Positions 1-7,176 are shown, counted from the stretch's first letter. The stretch is DNA of 64,000 bases from Hymenobacter sp. BRD128 (GCF_013256625.1 NZ_CP053908.1:3658001-3722000), one strand, 5' to 3'. The notes: generated from the sequence alone by a model not told the origin. Numbers and translations: made by a program.

Positions 1-2
1 AA

Positions 3-437
3 GCCAGTACTGCCAACCGGCCCTTTGAGGCGGCTACCAGCAGCAGCCTGCGCTACCACTACGCCGGGCACCCGCTGCAAGGCAAGGTGAGCCTGACCAT
101 CGAAACGGTATTCGATTGCCAGCGGTCCTATTTCAAAGGCACCCGCAACCCCGCCTACACCCTAGCCCACGAGCAGGGCCACTTCGACATCTCCGAAATC
201 TATGCCCGGCGCTTTACCAAACTCATTCAGGAGCAGGTTCCCACTGTGCGCGAGCTACAAGCCCGGCAAGAAGACCTATACCACCAGCTGATGCTGGAAG
301 CCCAGGCTACGCAGGATAAATACGACACCGAGGTCTACGCCGACCCCAGCAAGCAACCCGCCTGGCTAAGCCAGATAACGCAGCAGCTCAACGAGCTGCA
401 ACCCTACGCCAGCAAGCAGGTAACCCTAAAAATTTAG
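3..437 (+). CDS. DUF922-like putative zinc peptidase (5' truncated by window)
   Basis: The reading frame is open from the window edge, so the true start lies upstream and only the C-terminal ~144 residues are visible. The segment ALAHEQGHFD-like (HEQGH, codons near 168) is an HExxH zinc-protease signature, and the following ISEIYARR pattern is what I associate with the DUF922 family of predicted metalloproteases. The rest is helical and polar with no membrane segment in view. The gene converges on the next minus-strand gene across a strong hairpin. Family assignment is by motif recognition; substrate unknown. Confidence 0.7.
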   Translation, partial: ASTANRPFEAATSSSLRYHYAGHPLQGKVSLTIETVFDCQRSYFKGTRNPAYTLAHEQGHFDISEIYARRFTKLIQEQVPTVRELQARQEDLYHQLMLEAQATQDKYDTEVYADPSKQPAWLSQITQQLNELQPYASKQVTLKI

Positions 438-446
438 GGCTAGTAA

Positions 447-490
447 GCGCGAAAGCCGCTGCTGCCCGAGGGCAACAGCGGCTTTCGCGC
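447..490. terminator. Bidirectional hairpin between convergent genes
   Basis: A perfect 15-bp stem (447-461 with 476-490, sequence GCGCGAAAGCCGCTG) encloses a second short stem. It sits between the stop of the DUF922 gene and the stop of the 508-789 gene, so it could end transcription from both sides. There is no clear U-run. Confidence 0.65.
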
Positions 491-507
491 AAGTCGTGAC
501 AAGGCGG

Positions 508-789
508 TTACTCCTCCAGCGAGCTCAGGTTATAGTTGGCCTTGGCTGCGTTGCTAGCCGCTGCAAAGTCTGTAGAAGTGCCAGCATCGGTGGCCGCCGC
601 AGTTTTGGGCTTATTCAGCTTCTTTACTAGGAGGCGCACGCCCAGGGCACCTAGCGCGGTGCCAGCCAGTACTTTCTGGGTAGTGCTGAGCTTGCCCACG
701 CTGCCTTTACCCAGCTTCTTGAGCGACTTGGCGGCGCCGCCGAGTAGGGTAGCTTTTTTAGCGATTTTCTTTTTTTTGTTCTTTTTCAT
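508..789 (-). CDS. Small basic membrane-associated hypothetical protein (paralogue 1)
   Basis: A 93-residue protein. I start at the ATG at 789 because the N-terminus then begins MKKNKKKKIAKK, like its neighbour; the upstream extension reads as non-coding. The N-terminal ~40 residues are lysine-rich, followed by a KLSTTQKVLAGTALGALG segment that is hydrophobic enough for one weak membrane helix, then an Ala/Thr-rich tail. The core GKLST-QKV pattern is shared with the gene at 906-1199, so the two are tandem paralogues. I do not recognise a family and propose no function. Confidence 0.7.
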   Translation of the reverse strand: MKKNKKKKIAKKATLLGGAAKSLKKLGKGSVGKLSTTQKVLAGTALGALGVRLLVKKLNKPKTAAATDAGTSTDFAAASNAAKANYNLSSLEE

Positions 790-905
790 GGTGCTTGGAA
801 ATAAAATAAGCGAAGTAGTACTGCAAGCCGGGTATTCGCAGTCCCTCACAAAAGGTTGTGCATCACCAGCCCACCCCGTTGTGCCCGGCGGCGTTGTTTG
901 CTAGG

Positions 906-1199
906 CTACTCGCCGTCCGGGCTAGCCGCCTTTTTTCGCTTGCGCGGCGCCGATAGGTCTACTGCCGACGTTGCTGCGTCGTCGTCGCCCGTGGCCGGCG
1001 CATCGGTTTGCTGCTGGGCCAGGTAGGTGAGGCCGGCGGCTAGCAGGGCCAGGCCGCCCACCACTTTCTGGCCAGTACTGAGCTTGCCTATTTGCTTGGT
1101 CACCTTGCGAAACTTCTTGAGCGAGAGGTTCGCCATATCCAGAATATCGCCCGATAGCTCGTCTTTTTTCTTCGCGTGCTTTTTTTTGTCCTTAGGCAT
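906..1199 (-). CDS. Small basic membrane-associated hypothetical protein (paralogue 2)
   Basis: A 97-residue protein starting at the ATG at 1199 (MPKDKKKHAKKKDEL). As in the 508-789 protein, a Lys-rich head is followed by QIGKLSTGQKVVGGLALLAAG, a probable membrane helix, and a low-complexity tail ending in a basic RKRKK patch and acidic terminus. The 116-bp gap to the next gene and the same orientation suggest co-transcription. Function unknown; the pairing suggests duplication. Confidence 0.7.
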   Translation of the reverse strand: MPKDKKKHAKKKDELSGDILDMANLSLKKFRKVTKQIGKLSTGQKVVGGLALLAAGLTYLAQQQTDAPATGDDDAATSAVDLSAPRKRKKAASPDGE

Positions 1200-1324
1200 G
1201 AGCGTGTAGCGGAAAGCTTGGGTGAGGAGAAACTCTAACGGGAAGGCCATAGCGAAGCAGGGCAGCAGCGCCACCAGTGGGCTAGCGTATTCGCAAGCCG
1301 GCGTCAGAAGGTTGCCCCTCGCGG

Positions 1325-1370
1325 CTAGGCTGCCGGCAGCACAGCCGGCAGCCTAGTGCTTTTTTCTTTT
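1325..1370 (+). terminator. Intrinsic terminator without an obvious upstream gene
   Basis: A perfect 13-bp stem (CTAGGCTGCCGGC, 1325-1337 with 1344-1356), 6-nt loop, then TGCTTTTTTCTTTT on the + strand. The nearest + strand gene upstream ends at 437 behind another hairpin, so the transcript it serves is unclear (see findings). Confidence 0.6.
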
Positions 1371-1488
1371 CTATATGTGGCGCCCACGTAGTATCTATGT
1401 TTCTCAGGTGGAGCCCAGAACCCACTTTAATAAACGGGGCGCTTTCCGAAAAGCCTTATGAGTAGGGGTATAACTGTTTACACCACCC

Positions 1489-1857
1489 ATGCAATACTTT
1501 TTACACGTCTTAAAAAACTACGTCGTTTTCCGGGGCCGTGCCCGCCGCAAGGAATACTGGATGTTTACCCTGTTCTAATTCATTTTCAGCCTGGCCGCGC
1601 TGTTTCTGGATGCTGTTATCGACCCTTCGCCCGATGGCGTAGGTCTTCTCTACGGTCTCTACTCGCTGGCGTTGCTCATTCCCAGCCTCGCCGTGGGGGT
1701 GCGGCGGCTGCACGATGTGGGCAAGAGCGGCTTTTTTATGCTCATTGCCTTTGTGCCCCTGGTAGGCGCTATCTGGCTGCTCGTGCTATTCTGCACCGAA
1801 GGCACCCGGGGTGATAATGAATACGGCCCCGACCCCAAAGCCGTGCTGGCTTACTAG
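1489..1857 (+). pseudogene. DUF805 membrane protein gene interrupted by one TAA
   Basis: Reading from the ATG at 1489 gives MQYFLHVLKNYVVFRGRARR and KEYWMFTLF, a typical DUF805 (YhaH-like) N-terminus, then an in-frame TAA at 1576-1578. The same frame continues with FIFSLAALFLDAV, VGVRRLHDVGKSGFF and the usual ending TRGDNEYGPDP, stopping at 1855. RRLHDVGKSG is the family hallmark. The frame is otherwise intact, so this is one nonsense change in a ~122-residue gene, either a real recent mutation or a sequencing error. Internal starts exist (for example ATG at 1672 in another reading), but none restores the full family domain. Confidence 0.8.
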
Positions 1858-1861
1858 GTAG

Positions 1862-1934
1862 CCAGTCTCTTCCAAACGCAACAGCGGCTGAAGCTCCTAG
1901 CGCTTCAGCCGCTGTTGCGTTTGGAAGAGACTGG
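1862..1934. terminator. 33-bp perfect hairpin between converging genes
   Basis: Arms 1862-1894 and 1902-1934 are perfectly complementary over 33 bp, with the 7-nt loop TCCTAGC. The element fills the space between the DUF805 stop and the lpd stop, so it most likely terminates transcription from both directions. It lacks a T-run. Confidence 0.7.
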
Positions 1935-1935
1935 T

Positions 1936-3342
1936 TTACATATGAATAGCCCGGTTCTCGGTAGCCGCCAGGCAAGCTTCTTTCATGGCCTCCGCATACG
2001 TGGGGTGGGCATGGCTCATGCGGGCCACATCCTCAGCCGAGGCGCGGAACTCCATGGCCGTCACGGCCTCGGCGATGAGGTCGGCGATGCGCGGGCCTAT
2101 CATATGCACGCCCAGAATTTCGTCAGTCGTCTTGTCAGCCAGCACCTTCACGAAGCCATCGGTGTCCATGCTGGCGCGGGCGCGGCCGCTAGCCTTGAAG
2201 GGGAATGAGCCCACCTTGTAGGCGCGGCCTTCCTGCTTGAGCTGCTCCTCGGTGAAGCCCACGCCGGCCACCTCGGGCCAGGTATACACCACGCCGGGAA
2301 TAAGCAGGTAGTTGATGTGCGGCTTCTGGCCCGCGATGGTTTCGGCCACGAAGGTGCCTTCTTCCTCGGCCTTGTGGGCGAGCATGGCGCCGCGCACCAC
2401 GTCGCCGATGGCGTAGATGCCGGGCACGTTGGTTTGCAGGTGCGCATCGACCTTGATGCGGCCGCGCTCTTCCATCGCCACGCCGGCGGCTTCGAGGTTG
2501 AGGCCGGCCGTGTAGGGCGCGCGGCCCACGGCCACGAGGCAGTAGTCGCCTTCCAGCTTCAGCTCCTCGCCCTTGGGCGTGGTGGCGGTCACGGTCACGG
2601 TATCGCCGGCGCGGGTGGCGCTGGTTACTTTGTGGCCGAGGTAAAACTCGATGCCGATTTTGCCCAGAATACGCTTCAGCTCCTTACCCAGCGCCAGGTC
2701 CATCGTCGGAATGAGGCTATCGGTAAATTCGACTACGCTCACCTTGGCGCCGACCCTGGCGTACACCGAGGCCATTTCGAGGCCAATCACGCCGCCGCCA
2801 ATCACGATAAGGTGCTTGGGCACTTCGCGAATATTCAGCGCCTCGGTGCTGGTGATAATGCGCTGCTTGTCTTGCTGAATGAATGGCAGCACCGTAGGCT
2901 TGGAGCCAGTGGCGATGATGACGTTCTTGGTTTCAATCTGCTGCGCCTCGCCGCCCTCGGTGGGCGCGATACTGATATGGTTCTTATCGACAAACGAACC
3001 GACTCCCCGCAGCACGTCGATTTTATTCTTTTTCATCAGGTAGGCGATACCGTCCACATTGGCCTTCACGACGCCGTTTTTACGGTCTATCATCTGGTTC
3101 ATGTTCACCTGCAGGTTTTCCAGCTCAATGCCGTGCTCTTTGAATGTAGTGTGGGCATTGTGGTAGTGCTCGGTGCTGTCGAGCAGGGCCTTGCTCGGGA
3201 TGCAGCCCACGTTGAGGCAGGTGCCGCCCAGGGTAGGGTATTTCTCGATGAGGGCAGTTTTGAGCCCTAGCTGAGCGCAGCGAATGGCCGCCACATAGCC
3301 GCCCGGCCCCGAGCCGATAACGGTAACGTCGTATTGATTCAT
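1936..3342 (-). CDS. lpdA: Dihydrolipoyl dehydrogenase (E3)
   Basis: A 468-residue FAD/NAD flavoprotein that reoxidises dihydrolipoamide on the E2 subunits of 2-oxoacid dehydrogenase complexes. Visible: N-terminal FAD fold GSGPGGYVAA (residues 10-19), redox disulfide in GGTCLNVGCIPSKA (Cys42, Cys47), NAD fold VIGGGVIGLEMAS, second FAD motif YAIGDVV, and the C-terminal active-site HAHPTYAEA. Length is normal. I start at MNQYDV (3342), two codons inside the longest frame, and a TATCTTTG -7 element sits ~39 bp upstream. It stands alone, about 4 kb from the odhA/odhB pair it probably serves; it may also serve pyruvate dehydrogenase. Confidence 0.95.
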   Translation of the reverse strand: MNQYDVTVIGSGPGGYVAAIRCAQLGLKTALIEKYPTLGGTCLNVGCIPSKALLDSTEHYHNAHTTFKEHGIELENLQVNMNQMIDRKNGVVKANVDGIAYLMKKNKIDVLRGVGSFVDKNHISIAPTEGGEAQQIETKNVIIATGSKPTVLPFIQQDKQRIITSTEALNIREVPKHLIVIGGGVIGLEMASVYARVGAKVSVVEFTDSLIPTMDLALGKELKRILGKIGIEFYLGHKVTSATRAGDTVTVTATTPKGEELKLEGDYCLVAVGRAPYTAGLNLEAAGVAMEERGRIKVDAHLQTNVPGIYAIGDVVRGAMLAHKAEEEGTFVAETIAGQKPHINYLLIPGVVYTWPEVAGVGFTEEQLKQEGRAYKVGSFPFKASGRARASMDTDGFVKVLADKTTDEILGVHMIGPRIADLIAEAVTAMEFRASAEDVARMSHAHPTYAEAMKEACLAATENRAIHM

Positions 3343-3380
3343 AAGCACAAAAACAGGCCGAAGCCGCCAGTAGGTTCCGG

Positions 3381-3388
3381 CAAAGATA
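3381..3388 (-). promoter_or_regulatory. Bacteroidota-type -7 element of lpdA
   Basis: CAAAGATA on the + strand reads TATCTTTG on the minus strand, an exact TAnnTTTG match, 39 bp before the lpdA ATG. I see no good -33 TTG. Confidence 0.5.
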
Positions 3389-3441
3389 CGCGGGCCCCAC
3401 GGGCGGCTAGCCCCCGAAGCCCGCGCTTTTTACCGCAATCG

Positions 3442-3960
3442 TTAGCGCTTGGGCTTGGGGCTGAGCGCCACGCCGCCGGCCAGCACCAAGGCATCCTCAC
3501 CAGCGCCGATGGTGGAGGTATCGATACCCGTTTTCTCACTGAGGCCTTTGCGCAGGTAGAAGGTAAGAAAGGTGGCGGCCACGGCGCCCAGGCTGCCCAC
3601 CAGCGCTCCTTTCAGGGCGCTGCCGCCCTGGCTCTTATACCAGGTAGCGCCCACGAGGGCACCCGAGGCGGCGCGCATCGAGAGCTGTTGCGGCACAATG
3701 CGGTCTTCGGTATTGGGCAGCTTGTCGCCCACCAGCTCGCCGGCCGTCAGCACTTTGAGGAGGCTAGCCACGCCGGGTTTCGCCAGAAAGCGCAGCGGCG
3801 ACTTGGCCATGCCCGGCGCCAGGGCGCGGTTCGATAGATAATCGCTGAGAAACATGGGGCCGCTGGTAGCGCGCGCGCCCGTGATGGCGGCGAAGCCCAG
3901 CGCGGGCCAGAACTTGGCGGCGCGGGGCGCGGCCGGGGTTTTCGACTTCTTGGCTTTCAT
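3442..3960 (-). CDS. DUF4126-like membrane protein
   Basis: 172 residues with several hydrophobic segments (around residues 15-30, 92-108, 112-135, 155-168) and a conserved-looking stretch AGELVGDKLPNTEDR between them, which I associate with DUF4126 membrane proteins. The N-terminus MKAKKSKTPAAPRAAK is basic, consistent with the N-in topology of a small inner-membrane protein. Transcribed alone, divergent from nothing and convergent with nothing nearby. Function unknown; family call is moderate. Confidence 0.7.
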   Translation of the reverse strand: MKAKKSKTPAAPRAAKFWPALGFAAITGARATSGPMFLSDYLSNRALAPGMAKSPLRFLAKPGVASLLKVLTAGELVGDKLPNTEDRIVPQQLSMRAASGALVGATWYKSQGGSALKGALVGSLGAVAATFLTFYLRKGLSEKTGIDTSTIGAGEDALVLAGGVALSPKPKR

Positions 3961-4032
3961 AAAATAGCAAATCGGGAAAAGGATTTGCGGTTTAACGCAA
4001 AGCCCTGCGAAATGGCCGGCCCCCTGGCACGC

Positions 4033-4061
4033 AAAAGCCCGGCCGCCGGGCGGCCGGGCTT
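4033..4061 (-). terminator. Terminator after the 4090-4596 gene
   Basis: A GC-rich near-continuous palindrome AAGCCCGGCCGCC-G-GGCGGCCGGGCTT (4035-4061) with four T residues following it on the minus strand. Confidence 0.6.
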
Positions 4062-4089
4062 CGCAAGAGCCGTGTTTGTTGGGCAGAAG

Positions 4090-4596
4090 TTAGTTGATGC
4101 TGGCGGCGTGCGAGCGCAGCACCTCGCGGGCAATGGCGAGGTTGGTATCCCGCGAATTCACCACGAGGTAAATGAACTTGCTGCCCGCCGGGTTGAGCTT
4201 GATGAGGTGCAGCTGGTTGGTGAGGGTGATGAGGATGTCCTCAATCGTCTCGCCTTGCAGCTTAAGGGCCGACATGGCTTTCTGCTTTTGTTTTACTACT
4301 TCGGTATTGTAGGCGGCGGCGGTTTCGGGGTTGATGCTGGGCGAGTTGGAGTGTGAAGCCAGGGCCATACCCGAGCCAACATCTACCACGGCAATGGCCA
4401 TCAGGCTCGGTAAATCAGTAATAATTGCGTCAACTGCTTGCCCAGCGGGGCTGTTTTTAGAATAAGCCATGGTGGCAGAAATAGGGGTATTAGAGGGAAT
4501 TGAATTAGGTAAAGCTTTTTGTTCTTGCTCTTGCAGTTTGCGGGCGTCTTCCTGGAGCTTGCGGGCGACTAGCTTGCGGTAGGTTTTCGCTTTCAC
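4090..4596 (-). CDS. Roadblock/LC7-like protein A
   Basis: 168 residues from the GTG at 4596; an ATG in frame at 4470 would give a ~126-residue protein starting MAYSKNSPAG, and I cannot decide between them. The N-terminal 40 residues would form a charged Lys/Glu/Gln helix. The rest follows the Roadblock/LC7 pattern: LMAIAVVDVGSGMAL, an Ala-rich helix, ITLTNQLHLIKL, and FIYLVVNSRDTNLAIAREVL. The protein at 5386-5838 aligns with it through YLxVxSxDTNLA. Roadblock proteins such as MglB act on small Ras-like GTPases or as scaffolds; no GTPase is visible nearby. Last gene of a probable three-gene unit. Confidence 0.65.
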   Translation of the reverse strand: MKAKTYRKLVARKLQEDARKLQEQEQKALPNSIPSNTPISATMAYSKNSPAGQAVDAIITDLPSLMAIAVVDVGSGMALASHSNSPSINPETAAAYNTEVVKQKQKAMSALKLQGETIEDILITLTNQLHLIKLNPAGSKFIYLVVNSRDTNLAIAREVLRSHAASIN

Positions 4597-4633
4597 ATCG
4601 TCGGGTGGCCGCTAGGCCCGGTAAGTCAATAAG

Positions 4634-5317
4634 TTAGAAAAACAGCCAGTGGCGGCGCTTGAGCGCCCGGGGCTGGAGCGTGACGGCCTCACCAGCTTTC
4701 GCTTGGGTGGCCGCTACCTCCTGCTCGGTGTAGCCACCGTAGCCGTATTGCAGCGTGGCCTGGCCATCGGCGGGCACGCGCAGCGAGTAGTTGCCTTGGG
4801 CATCGGTGCTGGTGCCCTGGGCCGTGCCCTTGCGCAGCACGGTAGCCCCGGCCAGCGGCAGCCCTTTCTCATTCAGAATGCGGCCGTGCACGAGTACGGT
4901 GCGGGCGGCGGCCGGGGCCACGGCGGCCTCCAGGCTAGCCACGGCGGGCACGGTGCCGGGCACCGCCAGCTTGGTCACCGGCAGCACATTGGATGGGCGG
5001 TTGGTGGCGGCCATGCTCACGCCGGCCAGCAAGGCGCTCACCGTCACCAGGCTAAGGGCGCGGCGGCGAAAGCGCTGGGGCTGCTCGCGGATAAAAACGA
5101 GCTGCTGCTGCACCCAGCTGGGGGCAGCGGGAGCATCGTCGGCCTGCAATTCGTGCCAGCGCGTTACGGTCGAGTGAGCCTGGCCGGCATCGCGGTGCAG
5201 GTAGGCCTCCACGGCCTGGGCCGAGGTACGGGCCAGGTCGCCGCGCAGGTAGGCATCGCGGTACACGGGCAGCAGCTCGCCAGTTTGTGGGTCAAAGGGG
5301 GTAGCCGTGAGCTTCAT
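4634..5317 (-). CDS. Single-TM protein with C-terminal CarboxypepD_reg-like domain
   Basis: 227 residues. Residues 1-82 look cytoplasmic and helical with no recognised domain. RRRALSLVTVSALLAGVSMA (around 84-103) is one transmembrane helix preceded by arginines, placing the C-terminus outside the cytoplasm. Residues ~141-200 show the CarboxypepD_reg/peptidase-associated fold: VHGRILNEKGLPLAGATV, GTSTDAQGNYSLRVP and a Tyr/Gly-rich strand. It lies between two Roadblock-like genes with gaps of 37 and 68 bp on the same strand, so an operon is likely and the N-terminal domain could bind the Roadblock partners (inference). GGAG-type ribosome site precedes the ATG. Confidence 0.7.
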   Translation of the reverse strand: MKLTATPFDPQTGELLPVYRDAYLRGDLARTSAQAVEAYLHRDAGQAHSTVTRWHELQADDAPAAPSWVQQQLVFIREQPQRFRRRALSLVTVSALLAGVSMAATNRPSNVLPVTKLAVPGTVPAVASLEAAVAPAAARTVLVHGRILNEKGLPLAGATVLRKGTAQGTSTDAQGNYSLRVPADGQATLQYGYGGYTEQEVAATQAKAGEAVTLQPRALKRRHWLFF

Positions 5318-5385
5318 AGAAAGGAGAGTGGGGAAAAAGGTGAAAAAACGATTGTGTACTTCTTGTGCGAAGCAGTAGCTGTCAC

Positions 5386-5838
5386 TTAAGCCGCTGCGTC
5401 GAGCAGCTGCACGGCCTGCTGGGCTAGCTGGCGCAGCAGCGCCAGGTTGGTATCGTGGCTGCCTACGGCCAGGTACAGCACCTGCTGGCCGCCGGGCCGC
5501 AGCCGCACCAAGTACAGCTGGCTGGCTAGGGTCAGCAGCACCTCGGCCGGCTCTTCGCCAGCCTGGCCCTGGCCCAGCAGCTGGGCTTGCTGCACCACGG
5601 CGGCCACCGAGGCAGCGAGCAGGCTGGGCTGGTAGGCCCGGTCGGCGGCGTAGGTAGCCCGCAGCTGGCCGGTAGGCAGGTCGAGCACGGCGGCCAGCAA
5701 TAGCTCGGGCAGCTCGGCCAGCAGGTAGTGCAAGGCAGCTTCGGCGGGGCTATTGGAGATGCTGCCTGGTGCGCCTACCACCTGGCGCACCGGCGGGCTG
5801 CCCAAGCCAGGCAGGTAGCGTAAGAAAGGAAGCTTCAT
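5386..5838 (-). CDS. Roadblock/LC7-like protein B
   Basis: 150 residues. The segment LPELLLAAVLDLPTGQL, an Ala-rich helix, VLLTLASQLYLVRLRPGG and VLYLAVGSHDTNLALLRQL reproduce the order of elements in the 4090-4596 protein, including the DTNLA signature, so the two are paralogues of a Roadblock/LC7-type fold. No signal peptide or membrane segment: cytoplasmic. First gene of the trio; 433 bp of AT-rich non-coding DNA lies upstream and carries two FNR-like palindromes. Function unknown; Roadblock proteins usually dimerise and regulate or anchor a partner. Confidence 0.65.
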   Translation of the reverse strand: MKLPFLRYLPGLGSPPVRQVVGAPGSISNSPAEAALHYLLAELPELLLAAVLDLPTGQLRATYAADRAYQPSLLAASVAAVVQQAQLLGQGQAGEEPAEVLLTLASQLYLVRLRPGGQQVLYLAVGSHDTNLALLRQLAQQAVQLLDAAA

Positions 5839-6203
5839 AATACCCGGGCGGCAACGAGCCCGCGAGGGGCGGCTCGAGCAGGCAACTGAGCTATTTCAGC
5901 TTGCCGTAACCGAGCTATTAAAATAGGATAAAATTTATTAAACCCGAAAATCAACAAGCAGCAAGCAAAATTTAGAGAAACATTTTTTTATTTGCTATAA
6001 GTATCTTTCGGATTGATACAAAGCTCCCATTAGAGCCGTTAAAAAAAAATGATTAGCGTCAATTTTTCATTTGATTTATGTCAACCCACTACCTGACGCC
6101 TAGGAAACTATTTTGTATTTTTTAAATATTTTTTTAATAAGCATATTTCGTCGTCTCACTTTGGCCAGGGTATCGCCCTTGCTATCTCATTATGGGAAGA
6201 GCA
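5839..6203. other. AT-rich intergenic region with regulatory signals, no gene seen
   Basis: About 365 bp with base composition clearly more A/T-rich than its surroundings and no plausible reading frame. It is upstream of the Roadblock trio and downstream of the Crp/Fnr gene. The only structured signals I see are the two FNR-like palindromes at 6049-6084. Confidence 0.6.
6049..6084. promoter_or_regulatory. Tandem FNR/CRP-like palindromes
   Basis: ATGATTAGCGTCAA (6049-6062) and TTGATTTATGTCAA (6071-6084) both fit nTGAT-N4-GTCAA, one base from the FNR consensus TTGAT-N4-ATCAA. Their centres are 22 bp apart, two helical turns. They lie ~210-245 bp before the Roadblock B start and next to a Crp/Fnr gene. 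Binding is inferred, not shown. Confidence 0.4.
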
Positions 6204-6243
6204 CAAAAAAGCCAGCGCCCGGAGCTACTGCACAGGCGCTGGC
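6204..6243 (-). terminator. Terminator of the Crp/Fnr gene
   Basis: Stem GCCAGCGCC (6211-6219) with GGCGCTGGC (6235-6243), followed on the minus strand by TTTTTT. It begins 28 bp after the stop codon. Confidence 0.8.
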
Positions 6244-6271
6244 TGCTGGCCACTGGGAGGCATGGCCAGCC

Positions 6272-6982
6272 TCAGTCATAGCGCGTAGAGATGGCTTGCA
6301 GCTGCGCCTCATCGAGTAGCCTTATCAGGCTGCCGCGCGTGGCCACGATACCCGCGTCTTTGTACTCGGTGAGCAGGCGGCTCACGGTTTCCTTGGCCGT
6401 GCCCACCAGAGCAGCCAGGTCCTCGCGCGAGAGGGCCAGCGTATAGGGCTCGCCCGGCACGGCGGCCGAGTCGAAGGTGCGGCGCACCAGCAGCAGGGCC
6501 TCGGCCAAGCGCTCGCGCACGGGCTTGTAGGCCAGGCGCAGCAGCTGCTCTTCGGCTTCGCCCAGGCCAGTGGCCAGCAGTTGCAATAAGGTGTTGGCAA
6601 ACTGCCGGTTGGACTGAATGAGGCGCAGCACATCAGGCCGCGGAATAAAACATACCACGCAGTCGTCGAGGGCCACGGCCGAGCTGGTATAGTGCCCGCC
6701 GCCCAGCAGCGCCCGAAAGCCCAGCACATCGCCGTGGCGCGCCAGGCGCGTAATATGCTCCTTTCCGTCGCCACCCACCTTGGCCAGCTTCACCTTACCC
6801 TGGTGAATGCAGTGCATTCCCAGCGCCTGGCTGCCCTGCTGGTAAATTGTCTGGCCCTTGTGGTAGAACTGCGCCGACTTGGTAGTGGCGATAAATTCCA
6901 GCTCTTCCAGCAGGCAAGACCCTAGCAGCGGGCTTTGGCGACTAGGGCACGAATGACAGTTCGGGGAGATGAAACGGCTCAT
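6272..6982 (-). CDS. Crp/Fnr-family transcription regulator with N-terminal cysteines
   Basis: 236 residues, starting at MSRFISPNC (6982). A TAGCTTTG promoter element at 7013-7020 would start transcription just before this ATG and after the alternative upstream start, which supports the choice. Residues ~30-140 form the cyclic-nucleotide-binding-like sensor fold; LSREDLAALVGTAKETVSRL near residue 185 is the Crp-type helix-turn-helix. Cysteines at 9, 12, 23 plus 108 and 111 recall the four-Cys iron-sulfur site of FNR, though spacing differs from E. coli. A redox or oxygen sensor is therefore plausible but unproven. Single gene with its own terminator. Confidence 0.85.
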   Translation of the reverse strand: MSRFISPNCHSCPSRQSPLLGSCLLEELEFIATTKSAQFYHKGQTIYQQGSQALGMHCIHQGKVKLAKVGGDGKEHITRLARHGDVLGFRALLGGGHYTSSAVALDDCVVCFIPRPDVLRLIQSNRQFANTLLQLLATGLGEAEEQLLRLAYKPVRERLAEALLLVRRTFDSAAVPGEPYTLALSREDLAALVGTAKETVSRLLTEYKDAGIVATRGSLIRLLDEAQLQAISTRYD

Positions 6983-7012
6983 ACAGCACAAATTTTCAGG
7001 CGAGCAATCTCC

Positions 7013-7020
7013 CAAAGCTA
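7013..7020 (-). promoter_or_regulatory. -7 element of the Crp/Fnr gene
   Basis: CAAAGCTA reads TAGCTTTG on the minus strand, an exact TAnnTTTG match 31 bp upstream of the ATG at 6982. No convincing -33 box. Confidence 0.5.
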
Positions 7021-7120
7021 CTACTTAACAAACATAATTTTTAGTAAGAAAATGTTTACTTGAACAATATTTCAGCATATTTTACACTGATAGTCAATTT
7101 TTTAAAAAAGCAAGGTTTAT

Positions 7121-7155
7121 AAAAAAAGGCTACCCCTCATAAGGGGTAGCCTTTT
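7121..7155 (-). terminator. Terminator of odhB
   Basis: Perfect 14-bp stem AAAAGGCTACCCCT (7124-7137) with 7142-7155, 4-nt loop, T-run on the minus strand. It lies 22 bp past the odhB stop. Confidence 0.85.
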
Positions 7156-7176
7156 CAAAATACCATTTAATACTTT

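Noticed and set aside
2317..3270. 317-codon open frame on the + strand opposite lpdA
   Set aside because: It is antisense to an unmistakable lpdA, His/Gly/Val-rich with no family pattern, as expected for the complementary frame of a high-GC gene.
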